Source of the DNA: Xylophilus ampelinus
GTDB taxonomy: Bacteria; Pseudomonadota; Gammaproteobacteria; Burkholderiales; Burkholderiaceae_C
DNA length: 64,000 bases
Reading direction: 5' to 3'
Assembly: GCF_901875635.1 (NCBI RefSeq)
Contig: NZ_CABFMN010000011.1
Location: 46,740-110,739 of the forward strand
This document shows, one piece after another, positions 45,490 through 53,595 of this stretch; positions within the stretch are counted from its first letter, which is position 1; every line of letters begins with the position of its first letter. The notes under the pieces were generated by a model. It was not told the DNA's origin. It saw only the letters and a program-made list of their open reading frames with translations, and searched no databases. Made by a program: the position numbers and the translations under genes.

Positions 45490-47154
45490 TCAGGCGTCTT
45501 CCAGCGGCGTGAGCCGCGACTCGCGCAGGCGGCTGGGCGCCAGCGCGCCGGCCGAATCGAGGATCGGGTAGGCGATCGAGCAGATGTGCGAGTTGATGCG
45601 CTTGAGGTCGCTGATCAGGTCGATGTGCAGCGAGCTCGTCTCCATGCTCGGGGCGGTGCGGTCCATCAGCCGCGCCAGGTGCGTGGTGGCGTAGGCGCGC
45701 TCCAGGTCGCGGAAACGCGCCTTCTCCTCGAGCAGCTTCTGCGCGTCGCGCACGTTGCCGTTGAGGAACACGCTCATGCCCAGCCGGAGATTGGCCACCA
45801 GGCGCTCGTGCAGCTCCACGATCTCGGCCATGCCGGCTTCGGAGAAGTTGCGCTGCGGGCGGATCTTCTTGTCCTCGATGTCGATGATCACGCGCTCGAT
45901 GATGTCGCCCACCTGCTCCATGTTGATGGTGAAGCTGATGATGTCGGTCCAGCGCTTGCTCTCCTCTTCGCCCAGCGCCTCGCGCGAGATCTTGGTGAGG
46001 TAGTACTTGATGTCGGAGTAGAGCTGGTCGACCGTGTCGTCCATGCGGCGCAGCTCCTCGGCCAGCCGCAGGTCGTTGTTGCGGATCACCGAGAGCATGC
46101 CGATGAGCATGCTCTCCACCACGTCGGCCTGGTGCAGCGCCTCGCGCGCGGCGTTGGAGATGGCCAGCGAGGGCGTCGACAGGGCCGAGGGGTCCAGGTG
46201 CTGCGGCCGGCTGCTCGACGGTGACTGCGGTGGCGCCGGCAGCAGCTTCATCGACAGGCGCGCCACCGGCGTGGTGAGGCCGATGAAGGCCACGCTGGCC
46301 ACCACGTTGAAGGCCAGGTGGTACAGCACCACCAGCTGCGTCGGGCCCTGCACGTGCGGCCGCACGTACTGCAGCCACAGGCCGATGAAGGGCGCCGCGA
46401 TGGCCACGCCCAGCAGCTTGAAGACCAGGTTGCCCACCGTGACCTGCCGCACCGCCACCGAGGACTTGGCCGTGGTCAGCACCGCCAGCAGGCCGCTGCC
46501 GAGGTTGGCGCCCAGCACCAGGCCCAGCGCCACGTCGAGCGGCACGACGGCGGACGAGGCCATGGCCGCGACCAGCAGCACCACCGCCAGGCTCGAGTAC
46601 GCAACCACCGCCAGCACCGCGCCCACGGTGATCTCCAGCAGCACGTCGCTGGTGATGGAGGTGATGATGGCCCGCATCGCGGGCCCCTCGAACAGCGGCC
46701 CGGTGGCCTGCACCACCAGCTGCAGCGCCAGCAGCATCAGCCCCAGGCCGATGAGCACGCGGCCGAAGCGCCCCGCCGGGCTGGCCGGCCGCGTGATGGA
46801 GAACACCACACCGGTGAAGATGAACAGCGGCGAGAGCCAGGACAGGTCGGTGGAGAACAGCACCGACATGAGCGCCGTGCCGATGTCCGCGCCGCGCATC
46901 ACCGCCAGCGCCGCCGGCAGCGTGATGAGCCCCTGGCCCACGAAGGACGAGGTCATCAGCGAGGTGGCGGTGCTCGACTGCACCAGCGCCGTCACGCCGA
47001 TGCCGGCCAGCGCGGCCGAGAAGCGGTTGGACAGGCTGTGCTGCAGGAACTTGCGCAGGTTGCCGCCGAACACGCGCAGGACCCCTGTGCGAACGAGATG
47101 GGTGCCCCACACGAGCAATGCGATGGCCGCCAGCAGGTTCAGCAGATGTTTCAT
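45490..47154 (-). CDS. Na/Pi cotransporter family protein with PhoU-like C-terminus
   Basis: A 554-residue protein. The N-terminal half contains two inverted Na/Pi-cotransporter repeats with the QSSTATS signature (about residue 60) and a second S/T-rich copy near residue 150. The C-terminal third (about 370-540) is a PhoU-like helical bundle. Such NptA-type proteins move phosphate with sodium, and the PhoU domain may sense or gate. It lies 77 nt downstream of the phosphodiesterase gene, in the same direction, so it may belong to that operon. Confidence 0.87.
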   Translation of the reverse strand: MKHLLNLLAAIALLVWGTHLVRTGVLRVFGGNLRKFLQHSLSNRFSAALAGIGVTALVQSSTATSLMTSSFVGQGLITLPAALAVMRGADIGTALMSVLFSTDLSWLSPLFIFTGVVFSITRPASPAGRFGRVLIGLGLMLLALQLVVQATGPLFEGPAMRAIITSITSDVLLEITVGAVLAVVAYSSLAVVLLVAAMASSAVVPLDVALGLVLGANLGSGLLAVLTTAKSSVAVRQVTVGNLVFKLLGVAIAAPFIGLWLQYVRPHVQGPTQLVVLYHLAFNVVASVAFIGLTTPVARLSMKLLPAPPQSPSSSRPQHLDPSALSTPSLAISNAAREALHQADVVESMLIGMLSVIRNNDLRLAEELRRMDDTVDQLYSDIKYYLTKISREALGEEESKRWTDIISFTINMEQVGDIIERVIIDIEDKKIRPQRNFSEAGMAEIVELHERLVANLRLGMSVFLNGNVRDAQKLLEEKARFRDLERAYATTHLARLMDRTAPSMETSSLHIDLISDLKRINSHICSIAYPILDSAGALAPSRLRESRLTPLEDA

Positions 47155-47231
47155 GGACGGGGGGACCGCTCCTTTTCTTGTGGGCCGCCATCATGCGCCC
47201 GCGCGGGGCGGGCGTCTGTCGGCGCAGGGCG

Positions 47232-48095
47232 TCAATCGATCAAGGCGCCATTTTCATGGAAAGGATAGGGCCCCTCGAATTCGCCCGACATCGCCAGGTG
47301 CGTGACCAGGCGCTGCTCCGAGGTCCAGGCGTGCAGGCGGTAGCCCGGCGGCTCCAGCGTCCAGGCCGAGGCCGCATCGGGCGCGAGGTCGAGCCGCACC
47401 TGGTGGCCGGGCGCCGGCGAGGTGCTGGCGATCGTGCCGCCGAAGCGCACGTCGATGGCACGGTGCAGGTGGCCGCAGACGATGCGCTCCACGTTCGGGT
47501 GCTGGCGCACGATGGCCTCGAGCCGCTCGCGGCCCTGGAGCAGGCCGATGCGGTCCATGTGGCCGATCAGGGTGGAGAAGGGCGGGTGGTGCATGGCGAT
47601 GACCACCGGCTCGCCGCGGCAGCCGGCCAGCGTGGCCTCGAGCCAGTCGAGTTGCCCATCGTCGAGTTCGCCGTGGCTCGCGCCGGCGACGGCCGTGTCC
47701 AGCGCGACCAGGCGCAGCGCGCCCACCCGCACCGAATAGCGCACCGGGCCTTCGGTGCCCAGGTAGGTGTGGGCGGGAAAGCTGCGGCGCATCTGGTCGC
47801 GCTCGTCGTGGTTGCCGGGCAGCAGGTACAGCGGCATGGTCAGCGGCGCCAGCAGGCGCGCCAGGTGCGCGTACTCGGCCTCACGGCCGAAGTCCGTCAG
47901 GTCGCCGGTGAGCACGATCGCGTCGGGCTGCTGCGGCAGGCGCAGCACCGAGGCCACGGCGCGTGCCAGGTAGGGCGCCGTGTCGATGCGCCCGTAGGCC
48001 AGCCGGCCGGGCTCGCGGATGTGCAGGTCGGTGATCTGGCCCAGAAGCGTGACCGGGGTCGCGACCGGGGCGGCCGACGCGGTCTGCGGGGTCAT
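47232..48095 (-). CDS. cytoplasmic metallophosphodiesterase (GpdQ/CpdA-like)
   Basis: A 287-residue calcineurin-type enzyme. The metal-binding motifs appear in the order ITDLH, GDLTDFG, GNHDE, MHHPP and CGHLHR. Close family members cleave glycerophosphodiesters or cyclic nucleotides. No signal peptide is seen, so it acts in the cytoplasm. The start overlaps the ABC ATPase stop by 4 nt, which links it to the importer and suggests that it splits the imported compound. Confidence 0.88.
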   Translation of the reverse strand: MTPQTASAAPVATPVTLLGQITDLHIREPGRLAYGRIDTAPYLARAVASVLRLPQQPDAIVLTGDLTDFGREAEYAHLARLLAPLTMPLYLLPGNHDERDQMRRSFPAHTYLGTEGPVRYSVRVGALRLVALDTAVAGASHGELDDGQLDWLEATLAGCRGEPVVIAMHHPPFSTLIGHMDRIGLLQGRERLEAIVRQHPNVERIVCGHLHRAIDVRFGGTIASTSPAPGHQVRLDLAPDAASAWTLEPPGYRLHAWTSEQRLVTHLAMSGEFEGPYPFHENGALID

Positions 48096-49153
48096 GCGCC
48101 CACCTCCTGCGTGCTCATCAGCCGCTCCGCGCGGATGCGGATGCCGACCTCGTCGCCCGGCTGGTAGGGCGCGTCGCGGCCCACCTCGGCCATGAGCAGC
48201 GGCTGGTCGTGGGCGCGCAGCTGCAGTTGCACGCGCTCGCCGAGGAAGGTGCGGCGCTCCACGCGCGCCAGCCCCCAGCCGTCCTGGCGGGCGCCGATCT
48301 CGATGTCCTCGGGGCGCACCAGCAGCGTCTCCTGGCCGTGCCAGGCCTCGGGGCAGGCCAGGGCGGCGCCGCCGATGCGCACCACGCGCTCGGCCTGCGC
48401 CTGCGCGTCGCGCGCCAGGCGGTTCACGCGGCCCAGGAACTCGGCCACGAAGGGGTGCGCGGGTGCGCGGTACAGGTCTTCGCCACGGCCCACCTGCACG
48501 ATGCGGCCGGCACGCATGACGGCCAGCCGGTCGGCGATGGCCATCGCTTCCTGCTGGTCGTGCGTGACGTGGATGGCCGTGATGTGCAGGCGCCGCAGCA
48601 GCTCGGCCAGTTCGTCGCGCAGCGATTCCTTGAGCTTCGCGTCCAGCGCGGCCAGCGGCTCGTCGAGCAGCAGCACGCGCGGGCGCACGGCCACGGCGCG
48701 TGCCAGCGCCACGCGCTGGCGCTGGCCGCCCGAGAGCTCGGACGGGCGCTTGTTCTCCAGGCCCGTGAGGCGCGTCAGTTCGACCAGCTCGCCCACCGCG
48801 CGGCGCTCCTCGTCGCGTGACACGCCGCGGATGCGCAGCCCGTAGCCGATGTTGGCCGCCACCGTCATCTGCGGGAAGAGCGCGTAGCTCTGGAACACCA
48901 TGCCGATGCCGCGCTGCTCGACCGGGCGGCGCGTCACGTCCTGGCCGCCGAAGACGATGCGGCTGCCTTCGTCGGGCGACTCCAGGCCCGCGATGATGCG
49001 CAGCAGGGTGGTCTTGCCGCAGCCCGAGGGGCCCAGCAGCGCCAGCACCTCGCCGGCCTCCACGTGCAGGTCGGTGGGCAGCAGGCCGCGAGTGCCGTCG
49101 GCGTAGGTCTTCGCGCAGTTCGCGATGTCGACCGGGATTCGTTCAAGTTCCAT
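48092..49153 (-). CDS. ABC transporter ATP-binding protein (PotA/PhnT-like)
   Basis: A 353-residue ATPase with Walker A LLGPSGCGKTTLLR, the signature LSGGQRQRVALARA and Walker B VLLLDEP. A C-terminal TOBE-type domain (about 270-350) is present. It belongs to the spermidine, iron and aminoethylphosphonate importer group. It overlaps the permease gene by 11 nt and the phosphodiesterase gene by 4 nt. Confidence 0.92.
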   Translation of the reverse strand: MELERIPVDIANCAKTYADGTRGLLPTDLHVEAGEVLALLGPSGCGKTTLLRIIAGLESPDEGSRIVFGGQDVTRRPVEQRGIGMVFQSYALFPQMTVAANIGYGLRIRGVSRDEERRAVGELVELTRLTGLENKRPSELSGGQRQRVALARAVAVRPRVLLLDEPLAALDAKLKESLRDELAELLRRLHITAIHVTHDQQEAMAIADRLAVMRAGRIVQVGRGEDLYRAPAHPFVAEFLGRVNRLARDAQAQAERVVRIGGAALACPEAWHGQETLLVRPEDIEIGARQDGWGLARVERRTFLGERVQLQLRAHDQPLLMAEVGRDAPYQPGDEVGIRIRAERLMSTQEVGA

Positions 49154-49952
49154 GGCGTTTCTGGATCAGGTTGGCCAGGTACTGCAGGATCCACAGCACC
49201 GGCAGGATGACGGCGAAGAAGACGAGGGTGTAGGCCGAGCCCACTTCCAGGCGCATCGACGCATAGCTGTCGGCCAGGCCAACGGGCAGCGTGCGCGTGA
49301 GCGGCGTGTGCAGCATCCAGGTCAGGTTGAACTCGCCCACCGACAGCGTGAACACCATCAGGCTGCCGGCGACGATGGCCGGGAAGACCGCCGGCACCAG
49401 CACGCCCAGGAAGCGCTGGCGAAAACTCGCGCCCAGCGAGCGGGCCGCTTCTTCCAGCGCCACCAGGTCGTCGCGCTGGAAGGCCGAGGACACCGTGCGC
49501 ACCATGAAGGGCAGGGTGAACACGATGTGGCCCACCAGGATGAAGGCGAAGCTCTGGCGGAAGGCCGTGACCTGGCCGTAGGCAAGGATCAGCGCGAGTG
49601 CCGTCGCCAGGCCGGGCACCGCGACGGGCAGCGTGAGCAGTTCCTCGAAGGTGTGGGCCCAGCGCGAGCGGCTGCGCGCCAGCGCATAGGCGCAGGGCAC
49701 GCCCAGCGCGATGGTGCCGACGACGCAGGCCAGGGCCAGCAGCAGCGAGGCGCCGACCGTGTTGCCGTACACCTCCCACACCTCGCCGAGCCAGCGCAGC
49801 GTGAGGCCGCTCTTGAGCCCGGTGCTGTAGTTGTTGACCAGGCCGGCCGTCACCGACAGCAGCATGGGCGCGATCATGAAGACGCTCACCGCCACCGTGA
49901 TGGCGAAGAGGAAGGGAGAGCGTGTGGTGCTGTGCTTGTGCTGCATCGACAT
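49143..49952 (-). CDS. ABC transporter permease
   Basis: A 269-residue inner-membrane permease with six hydrophobic segments. The EAA motif, which contacts the ATPase, reads LEEAARSLGASFRQRFLGVL. The start at 49952 (MSMQHKH) follows the preceding permease stop by 11 nt. It pairs with the permease at 49964 to form a heterodimer. Confidence 0.9.
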   Translation of the reverse strand: MSMQHKHSTTRSPFLFAITVAVSVFMIAPMLLSVTAGLVNNYSTGLKSGLTLRWLGEVWEVYGNTVGASLLLALACVVGTIALGVPCAYALARSRSRWAHTFEELLTLPVAVPGLATALALILAYGQVTAFRQSFAFILVGHIVFTLPFMVRTVSSAFQRDDLVALEEAARSLGASFRQRFLGVLVPAVFPAIVAGSLMVFTLSVGEFNLTWMLHTPLTRTLPVGLADSYASMRLEVGSAYTLVFFAVILPVLWILQYLANLIQKRHGT

Positions 49953-49963
49953 CGTCCTTTCGC

Positions 49964-50785
49964 TCAGCGCACCGCCGGGCTGCCGCCGGCGCGGCGCGCC
50001 AGGAACAGCACCAGCCAGGTGACCAGGCCCAGCGCGATCGACAGCGAGGCTGCGAGCGCGAAGTTGGCGTAGTTGGTGAACTCGTTGTAGATCGTGATGG
50101 GGATCACCTCGAACTTGCTGGCCAGCGTGAAGGCCGTGCCGAAGGCGCCCATGGCCGTGGCGAAGAGGATCGCGCCGCAGGCCAGCGTGGTGGGCGCGAG
50201 TTCGGGCATCCACACGTCGCGCACCACGCGCAGGCGCGAGGCGCCCAGCGAGCGCGCCGCCTCCTCGAGCTGTGGGTTCATCGCCTCGGCGGCCGCCGCA
50301 TAGGTGGCGATGGCGCGCGGCAGCGAGAAGTACAGGTAGGCCAGGAAGAGCCCGAGCAGCCCGTAGGCGAAGGTGATGCGCTCGCCGCCGAGCGCGCTGC
50401 TGAGGTCCGCCACCAGCCCCTGCCGGCCACCCAGCAGGATCACGAAGAAGCCGATGATCACGCCCGGGAAGGACAGCGGCAGCGTGAGCAGCGACAGCAG
50501 CACGCGCTTGCCGATGAAGTCGCGGCGCGCGAGGTAGATGCCCACGGCCGAGCCGAGCGCGAGCGTGGCGACGGTCACGGCCGCCGACAGCAGCACGGTG
50601 TTGACCATGCTTTGCAGGTAGCGGCCATCGGTGAGCACGGCGAAGTAGGTCGCCCAGCCCTTCTCGGCCGGCAGTGCCAGCAGGCGGGCGATGGGCAGCA
50701 GCCAGAAGGCGGCGAAGAAGGCCGCCGCCGGCAGCAGGCACGCCAGCCGCAGCCAGCGGGCGTTCCCGTTCGTGGAAGCCTTCAT
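49964..50785 (-). CDS. ABC transporter permease
   Basis: A 273-residue inner-membrane permease with six hydrophobic segments and the EAA loop LEEAARSLGASRLRVVRDVW. The start at 50785 (MKASTNGNARWL) lies 17 nt after the binding-protein stop. It forms the transport channel together with the permease at 49143. Confidence 0.9.
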   Translation of the reverse strand: MKASTNGNARWLRLACLLPAAAFFAAFWLLPIARLLALPAEKGWATYFAVLTDGRYLQSMVNTVLLSAAVTVATLALGSAVGIYLARRDFIGKRVLLSLLTLPLSFPGVIIGFFVILLGGRQGLVADLSSALGGERITFAYGLLGLFLAYLYFSLPRAIATYAAAAEAMNPQLEEAARSLGASRLRVVRDVWMPELAPTTLACGAILFATAMGAFGTAFTLASKFEVIPITIYNEFTNYANFALAASLSIALGLVTWLVLFLARRAGGSPAVR

Positions 50786-50802
50786 GCCCGGGATGCCGGC
50801 GC

Positions 50803-51816
50803 TCAGCGCACGTCCTTCAGGTAGCGGTCGGAGAAGGCGCGCTGGGCCTGGGCCATGCGTGCGTAGTCGACCGCCTTGGCGCGTGCGTAGTCGCTGGCCG
50901 GCAGGAACTGGGCTTCCACGTCCTTGGGCATGGCGGCGGCGCGCACCGGGCGCAGGTAGGCCTTGGCCCAGATCGCCTGGCCTTCGTCCGAAAGCACGAA
51001 GTCCAGCACCTTCTTCGCGTCGGCGGCGTGCGGGGCCTTGGCGACCAGGCTCATCACGTAGGGCACGACCACGGTGCCTTCGCTGGGGATGACGAAGGCG
51101 ACGTTGGCCTTGTCCTTGTACTTGGCGCGGTAGGCGTTGAAGTCGTAGTCCAGCAGGATCGCGATCTCGCCCGACAGCACGCGCGCGTACGAGGTCTGCT
51201 TGGGCACGATGGGCTCGTTCTTCTGCAGCTGCTTGAAGTACTCGATGGCCGGCGTGAAGTTGTCCATGTTGCCGCCGCGCGATTCGTTGACCGCCACGGC
51301 GCCGACGTAGCCGACGAAGGCCGAGGCGGGGTCGAGGTAGCCGATCAGGCCCTTGTAGTCGGGCTTGAGCAGGTCGGCCCAGCTCTTGGGAATGGGTTTG
51401 CCCTTGAGCGCGTCGACGTTGACCATGAAGCCCAGCGTGCCCGAGTGGATGGTGAACCAATTGCCGGCCGGGTCCTTCAGGCCGGCGGGAATGTCGTTCC
51501 ACGCGGCCGGCTTGTAGGGCTCGACCACGCCGTCCTTCTGCGCCTGGATGGCGAAGGTCACGCCCAGGTAGGTGACGTCGGCCACCGGGCTGGCCTTCTC
51601 GGCCACCAGCTGCGCCAGGGCCTGGCCCGAGTTCTTGTTGTCGGCCGGCACGGTGACGCCGGTCTTGGCCTTGATGGCGCGCAGCTGCGTGCCCCAGTCG
51701 GCCCATTCGGTCGGGCAGTTGTAGCAAATGGCGGTCTGTGCCATGGCGCCGCCGGCGACGAGGCCGGCCGCGAGCACGGCTGCGCGGGCGATGCGGTGGA
51801 AGGTGACGAAGGACAT
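50803..51816 (-). CDS. ABC transporter periplasmic binding protein
   Basis: A 337-residue binding protein with a signal peptide (cleavage near GGAMAQ, about 26). The mature N-terminus carries an unusual CYNCP pair of cysteines. Features of the iron/aminoethylphosphonate/polyamine group are seen: GVTVPADNKNSGQALAQLVA, LIGYLDPASAFVGYV and DYDFNAYR. The substrate is unknown; a phosphorylated or diester compound is inferred from the nearby phosphodiesterase. Confidence 0.87.
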   Translation of the reverse strand: MSFVTFHRIARAAVLAAGLVAGGAMAQTAICYNCPTEWADWGTQLRAIKAKTGVTVPADNKNSGQALAQLVAEKASPVADVTYLGVTFAIQAQKDGVVEPYKPAAWNDIPAGLKDPAGNWFTIHSGTLGFMVNVDALKGKPIPKSWADLLKPDYKGLIGYLDPASAFVGYVGAVAVNESRGGNMDNFTPAIEYFKQLQKNEPIVPKQTSYARVLSGEIAILLDYDFNAYRAKYKDKANVAFVIPSEGTVVVPYVMSLVAKAPHAADAKKVLDFVLSDEGQAIWAKAYLRPVRAAAMPKDVEAQFLPASDYARAKAVDYARMAQAQRAFSDRYLKDVR

Positions 51817-51876
51817 GGAGAAGCTCCTGGGATGGATGGGTGGTTGTTGTGGGGAGAAAGAGCAAAGAGGCGCCGC

Positions 51877-52881
51877 CTAGGCGAAGCCCGGCGCCTGCGC
51901 GCACGATTCGCCGACACGGAACACGTGCGGCAGCAGCACGCTGTCCACGGGTGCGACGGGCTGGCCCTGCGCGAGTGCGGCGGTCAGCAGTTCGACACTG
52001 GTCCTACCGATGTCGATGTTGGGTTGGGCGATGGTGCTCAGCGCGGGCATGAGGTCTTCGCCCAGCGCGATGCCGTCGAAGCCGACCACCGACAGCGCCT
52101 GCGGCACGCTCAGGCCGCCCAGGTGGGCCGCGCGGATGCTGCGGATGGCCAGCAGGTCGTTCGAGCACACCAGCGCCGTCGGCCGCCGGTGCTGCGACAG
52201 CGCGCGCGCGATCACGTCGCTCGCCGCCTCGACGAAGGGCACCTCGATCAGCGGCGGCGGTGCGAAGCCCGCTTCTTCCATGCCGCGCAGGAAGCCGTGG
52301 TAGCGCTGCTGCGCACGGTCGGACGCGGCCAGCGTGCCGCTCACCATGGCGATGTGGCGGTGGCCGAGCAGGGCCAGGCGCGCGACCACGTCGGCCACGG
52401 CGGCTTCGCCGTCGACGCCGACGCAGGGGTGTGCGGCATGGCGGTTGTAGGCCAGCACGTAGGGCGTGCCGGCCTGCGCCAGCCGCTGCAGCGTGGCGGA
52501 GGTGGACGGGTTGGCCACCACCAGGATGAAGCCATCGACGTTGCTGCCCTGGAGCAGGCCCACCGCGCGCTCTTCCTCGTCGATGCGGTAGCCGGAGGTG
52601 ACCGGCATGATCGCGTAGCCCTGCGCCGCCGCAGCGGCGGCAATGCCCTGCAGGCACTCGGCGAAGGTCGGGTTCATGAGCGTGGGCAGCACCACGCCCA
52701 GCACGCGGCTGCGCTGGGTGCGCAAGGTGCGGGCGCTGGCGTTGGGCACATAGCCCAACTCGCGCGCGACGCGCTCGACCAGCTCGCGCGTGGCGGGCGT
52801 GACTTTGTCCGGCAGGTTGAAGGCGCGCGAGACGGTCGCGACGGAAACGCCGGCGCGTCGTGCGACTTTCTGGATGCTCAT
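51877..52881 (-). CDS. LacI-family transcriptional regulator
   Basis: A 334-residue repressor. The N-terminal helix-turn-helix reads SIQKVARRAGVSVATVSRAF, the hinge follows, and the sugar-binding-type core spans about 60-330. It precedes the ABC operon in the same direction, with a perfect 16-bp palindrome 27 nt upstream of its start. That position fits autoregulation and control of the whole cluster. The effector is unknown. Confidence 0.92.
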   Translation of the reverse strand: MSIQKVARRAGVSVATVSRAFNLPDKVTPATRELVERVARELGYVPNASARTLRTQRSRVLGVVLPTLMNPTFAECLQGIAAAAAAQGYAIMPVTSGYRIDEEERAVGLLQGSNVDGFILVVANPSTSATLQRLAQAGTPYVLAYNRHAAHPCVGVDGEAAVADVVARLALLGHRHIAMVSGTLAASDRAQQRYHGFLRGMEEAGFAPPPLIEVPFVEAASDVIARALSQHRRPTALVCSNDLLAIRSIRAAHLGGLSVPQALSVVGFDGIALGEDLMPALSTIAQPNIDIGRTSVELLTAALAQGQPVAPVDSVLLPHVFRVGESCAQAPGFA

Positions 52882-52908
52882 GGGCGGACCACTCGGCTGG
52901 GCGTGTTC

Positions 52909-52924
52909 ATGTAATCGATTACAT
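52909..52924. promoter_or_regulatory. LacI-type operator
   Basis: ATGTAATCGATTACAT is a perfect 16-bp palindrome with the central CG typical of LacI-family sites. It overlaps a TAATGT box on the minus strand that could serve as -10. Confidence 0.75.
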
Positions 52925-53076
52925 TAGGCGCCGCGAGTATGACGCCGTGATGACGTCGAACAGAAGTGGTGGAAACCCGGCCGTGAATGGCCTGGCTGCG
53001 CGCGAGCGCTAGCGCGGGGCGACGCCGTGGCCCACCCGCGCGTCGGCGCGGGTGGTGCGAACTGCGCGCACCAGCG

Positions 53077-53595
53077 TCAGGCCTTCTTGCCGCTGCGCAC
53101 GCGACGCAGTTCGTCCAGGATCAGGCAGATCGCGCCCAGCGTGATGGCGCTGTCCGCCAGGTTGAAGGCCGGGAAATGGCGGCCGCCCCAGTGGAAGTCC
53201 AGGAAGTCGACCACGTAGCCGTGCATCAGGCGGTCGATCACGTTGCCCACCGCGCCGCCCAGGATGCAGGCCATGGCGAAGCCGAAGAGCTTCTGGCCGC
53301 GGTGCTTGTGCAGCATCCAGACGATGAACACGCCGGCGCCGATGCCGATGGCGGTGAAGAACCAGCGCTGCCAGCCCGAGGCACCGGCCAGGAACGAGAA
53401 CGCCGCGCCCGTGTTGTGCCAGCGGCCGATGTTGAAGAAGCCGGTGACGACGGTGAAGTCGTACAGCCGGTAGTTGCCGAGGATCAGCGTCTTGGTCCAT
53501 TGGTCGGCGATGAAGATCAGGACCGCCAGCGCCAGCCAGGGCCAGATGCCGGCCCGGACGCCGCCCGCAGGCGAAGGCGCCACCGCCGGCGTCAT
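53077..53595 (-). CDS. lspA: prolipoprotein signal peptidase LspA
   Basis: A 172-residue aspartic protease with four membrane helices that cleaves lipoprotein signal peptides. The catalytic aspartates lie in GNVIDR and FNLADSAIT. The start ATG 53595 overlaps the ileS stop by 4 nt, the classic ileS-lspA coupling. Confidence 0.95.
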   Translation of the reverse strand: MTPAVAPSPAGGVRAGIWPWLALAVLIFIADQWTKTLILGNYRLYDFTVVTGFFNIGRWHNTGAAFSFLAGASGWQRWFFTAIGIGAGVFIVWMLHKHRGQKLFGFAMACILGGAVGNVIDRLMHGYVVDFLDFHWGGRHFPAFNLADSAITLGAICLILDELRRVRSGKKA

